A stretch of 13,835 bases of DNA from positions 1-13,835 of the forward strand of contig SYBY01000010.1 in the NCBI GenBank assembly GCA_005788585.1. Direction: 5' to 3'. A program made the translations under genes and the position numbers. Source of the DNA: Actinomycetota bacterium. GTDB taxonomy: Bacteria > Actinomycetota > Thermoleophilia > Solirubrobacterales > Solirubrobacteraceae. Of this stretch, positions 5,136 to 12,791 are shown in pieces. Under the pieces are notes generated by a model that was not told where the DNA came from, ran no database searches, and saw only the letters and a list, made by a program, of their open reading frames with translations. Position 1 is the first letter of the stretch. The number at the start of each line of letters is the position of its first letter.

Positions 5136-6962
5136 CTATTCGCCCGCCGGGGCTGCCGGCTCGGCGGACGCGGGTTCAGGGTCGGGCTCGGGCTCCGGGG
5201 GCGCCGGGTTGCCGTAGCGCGTGGTGACCGGCTGGCGCTTCTCGCCGCCGCCGGGGGTGCGGATGACCCGCGTGACGGTGATCGAGAAGTTGCCGTCCTC
5301 GACCGGCTGGCGCGCGCCCGGGATGGCCTGCACCCGCCGCCCGCCGTTGTCGCCGTAGAGGCGCACGGTCACCGAGGTCTCGGTGCTGCTCGTGCGCACG
5401 AGGACCGGCGTCTTCGTGTCGTTGGTCCAGCGCAGGTCGATGCTGCCGAAGTTCAGCGTCGACTCGCGCCCCGCCGGGTAGCGATCGATGTAGAGGCTGT
5501 GCGGCGTGTGGGCGTCGATCTGCAGCCCGGCGAAGTACGCGGCGTTGTACATCGTCGTGGAGAACTGCGAGACGCCGCCGCCGACCGAGGGCTCCAGGCG
5601 GTTGCCCTCGGCGATGAACGGGGCCTCGACGTAGCCCTTCGCTTCGGTGCGCTCGCCGGCGATGTCGTTGAGCGAGAACGTCCCGCCGGGTGCGATGACG
5701 GTCCCGTCGACCACCGACGCGATCTTGCGGATGTTCGTGACACGTGGCTCGCCCGGCGCGTAGTACGTCGTGAAGGTGCCGATCAGGCGGTCGATACCGC
5801 GCGCCTGCTTCGTGGTGACGGCCGGGCCGACGGTCTTCACCGGGAGCGTCGCGTCGTGGCGTCCCGCGCGCACGGCGCGGTCGATGCGGTCGCCCGCCGC
5901 GCCGCGGTTGACGGTGCGCCCGGAGCGTCCCGGCGAGCGGATCTCGACCTTCGCGCTGCGCGGCCGCCAGCTGACCTCGCCCTTGCCGTCGACGACGACG
6001 TCGCTGCCGGTGGCGGAGAACCGCGCCTCGCGCGCGGGACGGTCGCGCTTGGCGGCGAGGTCGGCGACGACCGCCTTGCGGGCCTCCGGGTCGGTGCCCA
6101 GCCGTGCGTCACGACCATCCTTCAGGGGGCGCAGCGCGACGAGCCCGGCCAGCTGCGCCTGGGTGACGGTGAGGTCGCCGCCGGGGGCCTTGATCGTGAG
6201 CGGCTCGTCCAGGTACGCCTCGGCGCGGTTGGCGATCTCGCGCACCTTCTCCGAGGACACGGCGTCGCGCACCGTGATGGGAATCGGCACCGTCCGGTTG
6301 CGCGGGCCGGCGAACGCGGACTCCAGCCGGTCGGCGAGCTCCGTCCGCTGGACGCGCCGCCCGTCGCGCGGCGGCGTGACCGTCACCTCCAGAGTCTCCG
6401 GTGACGCCTCGATGGCGCCGGGCGAGAGCGGCCGGTCGACCTCCGTGGCGACGTCCCGGACGGTCGCGCTGAGCTTGGCCTGGTCGATCGTCGTCACGGG
6501 CTCGATCTCACGGCCGCCGGTCAGGCCGCCGACGACGCCGCGGACAGTGCCGAGCGGGCCGTCGCGGCCGGCGTCGAGCGCGCGCTGCACGGTCGCCTCG
6601 AGGTCGACCTCGTACCCGGCGTCCTCCGGGCTGACGTCGATGGTCGTCGAGCCGGCTGCGAGCGTGACCGGCTTGTCGCTGGCCAGCACGGGCGCCAGCC
6701 GGCGCTCGGCCTCCTGCGCGTCGGCGCCGCCGAGGTCCACCCCGGCGACCTCGGTGCCGGGGAGCACCTTGTCGCCGTAGGAGCTGCCGACGACGAGCAG
6801 CAGCAGGATGATGGCGCCGAGGGCGCCCGCGATCGCGAGCAGCACGCCGCGCCGCGGGCCGCGGGTGCGGCGCGGGCGGTCAGACCGGCGGTCGGACCGG
6901 TGGGGCGGCTCCGGCGGTTCGTCGTCGAACCAGTCTCGGCGCGTGGCGGAACGGGTCGTCAT
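5136..6962 (-). CDS. VanW family protein with peptidoglycan-binding-type domains
   Basis: A 608-residue membrane-anchored wall protein. A charged cytoplasmic tail (1-38, Arg/Asp/Pro-rich) precedes one membrane segment (about 39-61). Extracellular PG-binding-4-like repeats (PF12229) follow, for example DVSPEDAGYEVDLEATVQRAL and TVTQAQLAGLVALRPL. The VanW domain (PF04294) runs from about TTYYAPGEPRVTNI, with its hallmark GGGVSQFSTTMYNAAY at 461-476. A G5-like strand region and an acidic PEPEPDPEP tail end the protein. VanW proteins accompany some vancomycin-resistance clusters, but their activity is unknown; no van ligase genes are present here. The ATG at 6962 is chosen for GGAGG five bases upstream; a GTG at 6974 is in frame. 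TACCGT at 6978-6973 resembles a -10 box. Transcript starts and ribosome site would conflict, so the start is not settled. Confidence 0.88.
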   Translation of the reverse strand: MTTRSATRRDWFDDEPPEPPHRSDRRSDRPRRTRGPRRGVLLAIAGALGAIILLLLVVGSSYGDKVLPGTEVAGVDLGGADAQEAERRLAPVLASDKPVTLAAGSTTIDVSPEDAGYEVDLEATVQRALDAGRDGPLGTVRGVVGGLTGGREIEPVTTIDQAKLSATVRDVATEVDRPLSPGAIEASPETLEVTVTPPRDGRRVQRTELADRLESAFAGPRNRTVPIPITVRDAVSSEKVREIANRAEAYLDEPLTIKAPGGDLTVTQAQLAGLVALRPLKDGRDARLGTDPEARKAVVADLAAKRDRPAREARFSATGSDVVVDGKGEVSWRPRSAKVEIRSPGRSGRTVNRGAAGDRIDRAVRAGRHDATLPVKTVGPAVTTKQARGIDRLIGTFTTYYAPGEPRVTNIRKIASVVDGTVIAPGGTFSLNDIAGERTEAKGYVEAPFIAEGNRLEPSVGGGVSQFSTTMYNAAYFAGLQIDAHTPHSLYIDRYPAGRESTLNFGSIDLRWTNDTKTPVLVRTSSTETSVTVRLYGDNGGRRVQAIPGARQPVEDGNFSITVTRVIRTPGGGEKRQPVTTRYGNPAPPEPEPDPEPASAEPAAPAGE

Positions 6963-7039
6963 GCGCTCCTCCACGGTACGCCGTCTCGGGGCCGATCCCT
7001 GGAAATCGTCGTGCAGCGCGGACCGGCTTGGCGCTGCGG

Positions 7040-7045
7040 TAGCGT
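7040..7045 (+). promoter_or_regulatory. Putative -10 box (TAGCGT) for a leaderless dehydrogenase transcript
   Basis: TAGCGT fits TANNNT and is followed by exactly 6 bases (CGGCGC) before the ATG at 7052, the same geometry as at 1044-1056. No Shine-Dalgarno sequence is visible before the ATG, which supports a leaderless mRNA. No convincing -35 is seen. Confidence 0.5.
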
Positions 7046-7051
7046 CGGCGC

Positions 7052-8317
7052 ATGGCGGAGCCTCCGGTCGACCACTCGCCCCACAGCGTCGTCGCGTTCC
7101 ATCTCGACGCAGCCGCAGGTCGCCTCTCGCTGCCCGATCACACGCTGGAGCTGCTGCGTTCCTCCGAGCGCGAGGTGCAGGTACAGCTGCCCATCGAGCG
7201 CACCGACGGATCGCTCTCGGTCTACACCGGCTACCGCGTCCAGCACAACGCCGCGCGCGGGCCGTTCAAAGGCGGGATCCGCTTCCACCCGGACGTGGAT
7301 CTCGACGTCGTGCAGGGTCTCGCGTCGCTCATGACCTACAAGTGCGCGCTGGTGAACATCCCGTTCGGCGGGGCGAAGGGCGCGGTGCGCTGCCCGTCGC
7401 ACGAGCTCGACGACCGCGAGCTCGGCCGGCTCGCCCGCGTGCTGACCCGCCGGCTCGCCGACGTCATCGGCCCGGAGCGCGACATCCCCGCGCCCGACAT
7501 CGGCACCGACGAGACGACGATGGCGCACATGATGGACGAGTGGGCGCACCTCGTCGGGCCGTCGCCGTCGATCGTGACCGGCAAGCCGCTGGCGCTCGGC
7601 GGCACGTACGGGCGCCGTGACGCGGTCGGCCGTGGGCTGGCCCAGCTGTTCGCCTTCAGCGCCGAGGACCTCGGCGTCCAGGTCGAGGGAGCGCGGATCG
7701 CGATCCAGGGGTTCGGCAAGGTCGGGGCCTCCGCGGCGGTCGCCTTCACGCGCCTGGGGTGCCGGGTGGTCGCCATCAGCGACGCGGACGCGGCGGTGAT
7801 CGCGCCGGAGGGTGGGTTCGAGCTCGGCGTGCTCGAGCAGTCGATGGCCCAGGGCCTGCCCGCGGGCGCGCTGCCCGGCGAACAGCGCCCGCGTGAGGAG
7901 CTGCTCGGCGTGGCCTGTGACGTGCTGATCCCCGCGGCGCTCGGCGGGGCGATCCATCCGGGGAACGTCGCGGCCGTCGACACGCGGGTGATCCTCGAAG
8001 GCGCCAACGCGCCGGTCACGCTCGACGCCGAATCCGCGTTGCTCGATCGCGGCGTGCAGATCGTGCCGGACCTGCTGGCGAACGCGGGCGGCGTCGTGGT
8101 CTCGTACTTCGAGTGGGTGCAGAACCTCCAGCACCTGCACTGGGATGCGGGCGAGGTCGACGAGCGCCTGGGGCGCACGATGCGCCGCGCGTGGGGCGAG
8201 CTGGCCGAGGCGGCCGGGCTGCGGGACGGCTCCTCGGCGCGGACGCTGCGGGAGGCGGCCTACGACCTGGGCGTCGGCCGGGTCGCCGACGCGATGGCGC
8301 TGCGCCGCTCGGGCTGA
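7052..8317 (+). CDS. Glu/Leu/Phe/Val dehydrogenase family (glutamate dehydrogenase-like)
   Basis: A 421-residue cytoplasmic enzyme of usual family length that interconverts an amino acid and its 2-oxoacid plus ammonia using NAD(P). The N-terminal domain shows GPFKGGIRFHP (Lys73), MTYKCAL (Lys97), PFGGAKG with catalytic Lys109 and DIPAPDIGT with catalytic Asp149. The Rossmann domain has GFGKVG at 220-225. Motifs GKPLALGGTYGR and NAGGVVVSYFEWVQN are typical of glutamate dehydrogenase, the likeliest substrate being glutamate. The usual GGAKGG is GGAKGA here, a mild deviation. The ATG at 7052 is supported by the leaderless -10 geometry and by full-length homology. It is divergent from VanW; downstream genes lie 67 bases away. 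Cofactor choice and regulation cannot be decided from the sequence. Confidence 0.9.
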   Translation: MAEPPVDHSPHSVVAFHLDAAAGRLSLPDHTLELLRSSEREVQVQLPIERTDGSLSVYTGYRVQHNAARGPFKGGIRFHPDVDLDVVQGLASLMTYKCALVNIPFGGAKGAVRCPSHELDDRELGRLARVLTRRLADVIGPERDIPAPDIGTDETTMAHMMDEWAHLVGPSPSIVTGKPLALGGTYGRRDAVGRGLAQLFAFSAEDLGVQVEGARIAIQGFGKVGASAAVAFTRLGCRVVAISDADAAVIAPEGGFELGVLEQSMAQGLPAGALPGEQRPREELLGVACDVLIPAALGGAIHPGNVAAVDTRVILEGANAPVTLDAESALLDRGVQIVPDLLANAGGVVVSYFEWVQNLQHLHWDAGEVDERLGRTMRRAWGELAEAAGLRDGSSARTLREAAYDLGVGRVADAMALRRSG

Positions 8318-8374
8318 CCCCCGCCGAGCGCGTGTGGTGCGCGCCACGGCTGCAGTTCCGGTCGCCCGTGCCGA

Positions 8375-8380
8375 TACCCT
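8375..8380 (+). promoter_or_regulatory. Putative -10 box (TACCCT) before the 8385 gene
   Basis: TACCCT fits TANNNT. It lies 4 bases before ATG 8385 and 10 bases before the in-frame ATG 8391, so a start near 8387 would give a leaderless or nearly leaderless message using the second ATG. No ribosome binding site is evident. No clear -35 is seen. Confidence 0.35.
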
Positions 8381-8384
8381 TGGT

Positions 8385-8843
8385 ATGACCATGACGGTCG
8401 CGTCACTCACCGAGCGGACGTTCCGCATCGCCCCGGCTCCCGGCGGCGAGCAGGATGTCGTCGCCACGGTGCTGGTCAGCGCCACCGACGGCCGCGCGCT
8501 GTCGGACGCGCTGAGCTGGCTGCGGACGCGCGAGTACCTCGCCCCCGCGGCCGAGAGCGCCGACCAGATCCTGGCGCTCCGTGCGCTCGTCGCGCTCCTC
8601 GACCAGATCGACACGCTCACCGACGACGGTCACGGCGCGCCCATGGATCTCACGCAGGCGCAGGTCGCGCTGCTGGGCGAGGCCACCGTGCGGTACGCGG
8701 CGGAGCGTGACACCGAGGATGGCTACGTTGCGCCCGCCGAGCGCGAGCGCATCGCGCGCCTGCGCGAGCTCTCCCATCGCCTCTTCGACCTCGGCGCCGA
8801 CTTCGCCGGCGCGGTCGCCGAAGCGCAGGCGCACCACCACTAG
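8385..8843 (+). CDS. Uncharacterised small helical protein
   Basis: A 152-residue protein I do not recognise. Codon usage is typical of the neighbours. A short N-terminal beta-type part (about 1-40) is followed by long helical segments rich in Ala, Leu, Arg and Glu (about 45-75, 85-105 and 115-148). No membrane segment, signal peptide or metal motif is evident, although it ends in His-His-His. Start is ATG 8385 or ATG 8391; both are in frame. The stop TAG is immediately followed by the ATG of the next gene (TAGATG), so the two are surely co-transcribed and probably coupled. Being paired with a DUF4870 membrane protein is the only context; function is unknown. Confidence 0.7.
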   Translation: MTMTVASLTERTFRIAPAPGGEQDVVATVLVSATDGRALSDALSWLRTREYLAPAAESADQILALRALVALLDQIDTLTDDGHGAPMDLTQAQVALLGEATVRYAAERDTEDGYVAPAERERIARLRELSHRLFDLGADFAGAVAEAQAHHH

Positions 8844-9356
8844 ATGGCCACCGAGCCGCCTCAGCAGCCCCCGGCTCCGGGCTGGTATCCCGACCCGCAG
8901 GCGCCCGGCGCCGAGCGGTGGTGGGACGGCGTGCAGTGGACGGCCAACCAGCGGCCGGCCGGCGGCGTCGCGGTGCCCGTCGCACCGCCGCGGCCGATGG
9001 GTCAGTCGGACGAGAAGACGTGGGCGGTCCTCGCCCACCTGTCGGCGCTCGCCGCGGCGTTCGTCGGCTTCGCCTTCCTCGGGCCGATGGTCGTCTACCT
9101 GCTCAAGCGCGATGACAGCCCGTATGTCCGCGCCCATGCCGCGGCGGCGCTGAACTTCCAGCTGTCGTGGCTCATCTGGGGCATCGTCCTGGGCATCGCC
9201 ACGTTCGTCCTGATCTTCTTCATCGTGGGCCTGCTGCTGCTGCCGGTGATCATCATCGGCGCCATCGCGTGGCTCGTGCTCGTCATCGTCGCCAGCGTCA
9301 AGGCGAACAACGGCGAGCTGTTCAAGTACCCGTTGACGATCGACTTCTTCAGCTGA
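8844..9356 (+). CDS. DUF2510 and DUF4870 domain membrane protein
   Basis: A 170-residue protein with two recognisable parts. The N-terminal DUF2510 motif (PF10708) reads GWYPDPQAPGAERWWDGVQWT at residues 13-33, common in actinobacterial membrane proteins and probably cytoplasmic. A short Pro linker leads to a DUF4870 domain (PF09685) with hydrophobic segments near 61-84, 107-130 and 131-152 and the conserved YVRAHAAAALNFQ before the second. The role of both domains is undefined. The ATG directly abuts the preceding stop, so expression likely depends on termination-reinitiation. The final TGA overlaps the stop of the convergent transglutaminase gene by 8 bases in the palindrome TCAGCTGA. It is a separate operon from that cluster. 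Confidence 0.88.
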   Translation: MATEPPQQPPAPGWYPDPQAPGAERWWDGVQWTANQRPAGGVAVPVAPPRPMGQSDEKTWAVLAHLSALAAAFVGFAFLGPMVVYLLKRDDSPYVRAHAAAALNFQLSWLIWGIVLGIATFVLIFFIVGLLLLPVIIIGAIAWLVLVIVASVKANNGELFKYPLTIDFFS

Positions 9357-10227
9357 CGCCCGCGGCCACGACGTCGACCTCGACCTTGAGGCTCGTCGTG
9401 CGCCCGCGCGTGTACATCACGCCCGACAGCGGCGCGACGTCCGAGTAGTCGCGCCCGTAGGCCGTGACGATGTGGCGATCGCCGACGACCTGGTCGTTCG
9501 TCGGGTCCAGGTCGAGCCAGCCGGCGCCCGGGAACAGGACGCTGAACCAGGCGTGCGAGACGTCCGCCCCGGTGAGCTTCGGCCGGCCCGGCGGCGGGTC
9601 GGTCTCCAGATAGCCGCTGACGTAGCGGGCGGGCAGCCCGAGCGAGCGCAGGCAGGCGATCCCGAGGTGGGCGAAGTCCTGGCACACGCCCTGGCGGGTT
9701 TCGAGGACCTGCGTGAGGGGCGTGTCGACCTTCGTCTCGCCGGGCGCGAACGCGAAGTCGGCATGGATGCGCGACGACAGGTCCGTCACGGCTTCGACGA
9801 GCTGGCGGCCGGGCGTGAACGACGGCGCCGCGTACGCGGCGAACCGCGGGTCCGCCTCGACGCGGCGAGAGTCGAGCGCGTAGTGGATCGCCTCGACGTC
9901 GCGGTGGTCGCGCACCTCCTCCCACGACTGCTGCCCGAACAGCGAGAGCGCCGCCGTCCTGCGGCTGGCATCGACCTCCACGAGGCTCGTCGCGGTGACG
10001 CTCAGGGCGCGGTGCGGCGACGTGACCGCCACGTAGGCGACCCGGTTGCCGAAGAAGTCGACGTGCTCGCCCTGGTCCTCGGGCACCGGGTCGACGGTGA
10101 TCGACGCCTCGAGGCAGCGCTGCCCGGGCGCATCTCGCGGGAGCAGGTGCAGCAGGCTGTAGCTCGGGGCGACCCGCGCGGAGTAGCGGTACTCGGTGCG
10201 GTGGGTGATGCGGTAGGTCGCGCTCAC
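9349..10227 (-). CDS. Transglutaminase-like protein of the ATP-grasp/alpha-E cluster
   Basis: A 292-residue protein with the bacterial transglutaminase N-terminal beta domain (YRITHRTEYRYSARV...HLLPRD, about 1-100) and a transglutaminase-like core (about 150-260). The triad is Cys182 in RQGVCQDFAHL, His225 in DVSHAWF and Asp241 in WLDLDPTN. Such proteins are thiol enzymes that cleave or transfer amide bonds; in this gene setting a peptidase or peptidyl-transfer role is proposed. No signal peptide is seen, so it is probably cytoplasmic. The start is GTG at 10227, forming a GTGA overlap with the stop of the ATP-grasp/alpha-E gene; the protein aligns naturally from this point. It is the last gene of the operon. 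Its natural substrate is unknown. Confidence 0.9.
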   Translation of the reverse strand: MSATYRITHRTEYRYSARVAPSYSLLHLLPRDAPGQRCLEASITVDPVPEDQGEHVDFFGNRVAYVAVTSPHRALSVTATSLVEVDASRRTAALSLFGQQSWEEVRDHRDVEAIHYALDSRRVEADPRFAAYAAPSFTPGRQLVEAVTDLSSRIHADFAFAPGETKVDTPLTQVLETRQGVCQDFAHLGIACLRSLGLPARYVSGYLETDPPPGRPKLTGADVSHAWFSVLFPGAGWLDLDPTNDQVVGDRHIVTAYGRDYSDVAPLSGVMYTRGRTTSLKVEVDVVAAGVS

Positions 10228-12785
10228 GGCGCGGACTCCCCGACCTCGCCCGACCAGCCGAGCGTGTGCTGCGGCAGGCGGCGGGCGAAGTGCGCACGGT
10301 CGAGCTCGTCGGCGGCGGCCAGCAGCTGGGCGTGCAGGTCGCCGAGCAGTGCGTCGAGCGCGGGCCGGGTCGAGGCGCCCTCCGCGTCGCCGACCATCGT
10401 CCTGGGGTCGGTGAGTGCGAGCGCGGTGCTCGTCTCGAGCACGAGGCGCTGATCGGCGCGCAGCCGCTGGCCGGGCGTGGCCGGGAGCGCCGCGAGGTCG
10501 TCCGTGAGCCGTGCGAGCTGGTACGCCAGCGACCGCGGGTTGTGCTCGTCGAGCAGCAGCAGCTCGAGCGCCGTCTCGAGCTGCGCGCGCGAGCGGTAGC
10601 GCCGGCGGTAGGTGATGATGCTCTCGGCCGCGGTGAGCGTCGATTCGAGCACGAGGCTGTCGGCCGCGACGTCGCGGGTCGTCGTGATCGTCGCGCGCAG
10701 CAGCGACAGCAGCCCGATGGCGCGCTCCAGCCGCCGGCCCGCGTCGAGGAACCGCCAGCCCAGGTCGCGGACCATGCTCTCCTCGCCCAGGCCGCCGAGC
10801 GCGAGCAGGCCCTGCATGAGGCGCTGGAGGGTCGCCTGGGTCTCCGGGGCGCCGGCCCCGTCGCGCCGGCGCAGCTCCAGGATCTGCCGGTCGAGCGTGC
10901 CGACGACGAGCCAGGTGTCCCCCGACAGCTGGTCGCGCACGGCGTAGGCGCACTGCAGCAGCGCGCGCACCGCATGGGCGACGGTCCCCGGCCGGTGCTC
11001 GTCGACGAGCAGGGCGTGCAGCTCGTCGCCCGGATGGTCGAGGAGCGCAGGCTGCGTGAAGCCCGGCTCCGTGGCGGTGACGTCGGTGAGCGCGCGGAGC
11101 AGCACCCGCAGCGCGGCCTCGCTCGCGGGGTCGCCTCCCTGGAACTCGTTGCGCCGGTCGTGGATGGTCCGCAGCAGCCTGACGGTGGACTCCGCACGCT
11201 CGGCGTACCGGCCGAGCCACCACAGGTTCTCAGCCGCGCGGGCGGGCAGCGACGCCATCGCGTCGACGCCCTCCAGCGCCGGACCCGTCTCCAGCCAGAA
11301 CCCCGTCTGGCGCTCGGGCTCGGAGGTCAGTACCCACGTGTCCTTGCTCACCGCGCCGGCCTGGTTGCTGATGCGCTGGCGGCCGTCGTCACCGGCAGGC
11401 GCCACGCGGGTCAGGCCGCCGGGCATCACGGTGTACGAGTCGCGGCGCGCGACGGCGTACGTCCGTAGGACGCTGCGGCGCGCCTCCAGGCCGTGCGTGC
11501 CGAGCGTCGGCGTGGTGCCCAGCGCAAGCGGCTCCTGGCCGACCCACATCGCGGGGTGGCGCTCGATGCGCGCGCGCAGCTCCTCGCGCTCGGCGGCGCT
11601 CAGCTCCCACCCGAGGATCGCGGCCGGGCCGGCGCCGCGCGACACCGGCCGCAGGACGATCTCGCCGAGCCGCGCGAGCACCTCGCGGCGCGCGGTCTCG
11701 TCGCCGCACCACCACGTCGGCACGCTCTCCATCCGCGGGGTCCGGCCGAGCAGGTGCTCGCCCAGGCGGGGCAGGAACGTCATGAGCGCCGGGTTCTCCA
11801 GCACGCTGGACCCGAGCGGGTTGACGACCGAGACCAGGCCGCGCCGGGTGGCCTCGACGAGGCCGGCGACCCCGAGTTGGGAGTCGGGCTTGAGCTCCAG
11901 CGGGTCGCAGTACCAGCCGTCGACGCGGCGCAGGATCACGTGGACCGGCTCGAGCGCCCCGAGCGACCCCATGAAGACGCCGTCGCGCCGGACGACCAGG
12001 TCCGACCCCTCGACCAGCGGGAACCCGAGCGTGCTCGAGAGCACCGCGTGCTCGAACGCCGTCTCGTTCCACGGGCCCGGCGTGAGCACCACGATCCTCG
12101 GATCCTCGACGCCGGGCGGCGCGGCGGCCTGCAACGCGGCGCGCAGCGCGCGGAAGAACGGCGCGAGCCGGTGCACGTTCGCGCCGCGATAGAGGCTCGG
12201 CAGCACGCGCGAGGTGACGGTGCGGTTCTCCAGGGCGTAGCCGAAGCCCGACGGCGCCTGGGTGCGGTCGGCCAGCACGCGCCAGCGTCCGTCGGCGTCG
12301 CGCCCCAGGTCGGCGGCGTAGCTGAACAGCTGCTGCGTGTCCGGCCCGCCGGTCCGCACGCCGTCACACGCGCGCAGGAATCCCGCGTGGCCGAAGACGA
12401 CCTCGGGCGGGATGAGCCCGCGGCGCAGCAGGTCACGCTCGCCGTAGAGGTCGTCGAGGATGAGGTTCAGCAGCTCGGCGCGCTCGATGACGGCCGATTC
12501 GATCGCCTGCCACTCGCGGCTGGGGATGACCGTGGGCAGCGGGTCGAGCGACCAGGAATGGCTGGGCGCGTCGTAGGCGTTGTAGACGACGCCGTCCTGG
12601 TCGAGCAGGCGCGCGGCCTCCGCGCGGCGGCGCAGGAGCTCGTCGGTGCCCAGGCCCTCGAAGGCCTCCGCGAGTTCGCCCCAGTGCTCGCGCGGCGCAC
12701 GGGTGGCGGCGTCGAGCATCTCGTCGTAGCGGCCCTCCGGAGGCGCGTACGCGGAAGGGGGCGTGGTGATCACGGGGCTGTCCAC
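10224..12785 (-). CDS. Circularly permuted ATP-grasp fused to alpha-E domain
   Basis: An 853-residue cytoplasmic fusion. Residues about 1-490 are the circularly permuted type 2 ATP-grasp domain (PF04174), a predicted ATP-dependent carboxylate-amine ligase. Family motifs include VYNAYDAPSHSWSLDPLP, LTPGPWNE (T235-E241), VHVILRRVDG, NPLGSSVLENPAL (322 on) and VPTWWCG (W358-G361). From Leu513 (LPARAAENLWWLGRYAER) to about 840 is the helical alpha-E domain (PF04168), of unknown function. Many genomes encode the two halves separately. The GTG start at 12785 has GAGG four bases upstream, overlapping the previous stop; the gap is 6 bases. It is co-transcribed with the DUF2126 gene before it and the transglutaminase after it. 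It probably joins an amino acid or peptide to a carboxylate; the substrate is not known. Confidence 0.9.
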   Translation of the reverse strand: MDSPVITTPPSAYAPPEGRYDEMLDAATRAPREHWGELAEAFEGLGTDELLRRRAEAARLLDQDGVVYNAYDAPSHSWSLDPLPTVIPSREWQAIESAVIERAELLNLILDDLYGERDLLRRGLIPPEVVFGHAGFLRACDGVRTGGPDTQQLFSYAADLGRDADGRWRVLADRTQAPSGFGYALENRTVTSRVLPSLYRGANVHRLAPFFRALRAALQAAAPPGVEDPRIVVLTPGPWNETAFEHAVLSSTLGFPLVEGSDLVVRRDGVFMGSLGALEPVHVILRRVDGWYCDPLELKPDSQLGVAGLVEATRRGLVSVVNPLGSSVLENPALMTFLPRLGEHLLGRTPRMESVPTWWCGDETARREVLARLGEIVLRPVSRGAGPAAILGWELSAAEREELRARIERHPAMWVGQEPLALGTTPTLGTHGLEARRSVLRTYAVARRDSYTVMPGGLTRVAPAGDDGRQRISNQAGAVSKDTWVLTSEPERQTGFWLETGPALEGVDAMASLPARAAENLWWLGRYAERAESTVRLLRTIHDRRNEFQGGDPASEAALRVLLRALTDVTATEPGFTQPALLDHPGDELHALLVDEHRPGTVAHAVRALLQCAYAVRDQLSGDTWLVVGTLDRQILELRRRDGAGAPETQATLQRLMQGLLALGGLGEESMVRDLGWRFLDAGRRLERAIGLLSLLRATITTTRDVAADSLVLESTLTAAESIITYRRRYRSRAQLETALELLLLDEHNPRSLAYQLARLTDDLAALPATPGQRLRADQRLVLETSTALALTDPRTMVGDAEGASTRPALDALLGDLHAQLLAAADELDRAHFARRLPQHTLGWSGEVGESAP

Positions 12786-12791
12786 AGGGCC

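Noticed and set aside
5170..5205. Repetitive GGGTCGGGCTCGGGCTC stretch considered as a DNA repeat element
   Set aside because: It encodes the in-frame PEPEPDPEP tail of the VanW protein, so it is coding low complexity.
4983..6404. A 473-codon open frame on + opposite the VanW and SGNH genes
   Set aside because: It is very rich in Arg, Ala, Gly and Val, matches no family, and lies antisense to genes with clear domains. Long antisense frames are expected at this GC content.
5136..6962. VanW gene considered as part of a glycopeptide-resistance cluster
   Set aside because: No VanH, VanA/B-type ligase, VanX or two-component genes are adjacent; VanW-domain wall proteins are widespread in actinobacteria without resistance.
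8326..8350. Short GC-rich inverted repeats after the dehydrogenase gene, considered as a terminator
   Set aside because: Stems are only 4-6 bp with a wobble pair and no T-run follows; such pairing is frequent by chance at this GC content.
6959..8620. A 553-codon minus-strand open frame opposite the dehydrogenase
   Set aside because: The sense strand encodes a full-length enzyme with all motifs; the antisense frame is Arg/Val/His-rich with no recognisable domain.
9095..11197. A 700-codon minus-strand open frame across the transglutaminase and alpha-E genes
   Set aside because: It is out of frame with two recognised overlapping genes and its translation is Arg/Ser/Pro low-complexity sequence, except where it merely shadows real genes.
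10266..11468. A 400-codon + strand open frame opposite the alpha-E domain
   Set aside because: No family features, and composition typical of a GC-rich antisense shadow.
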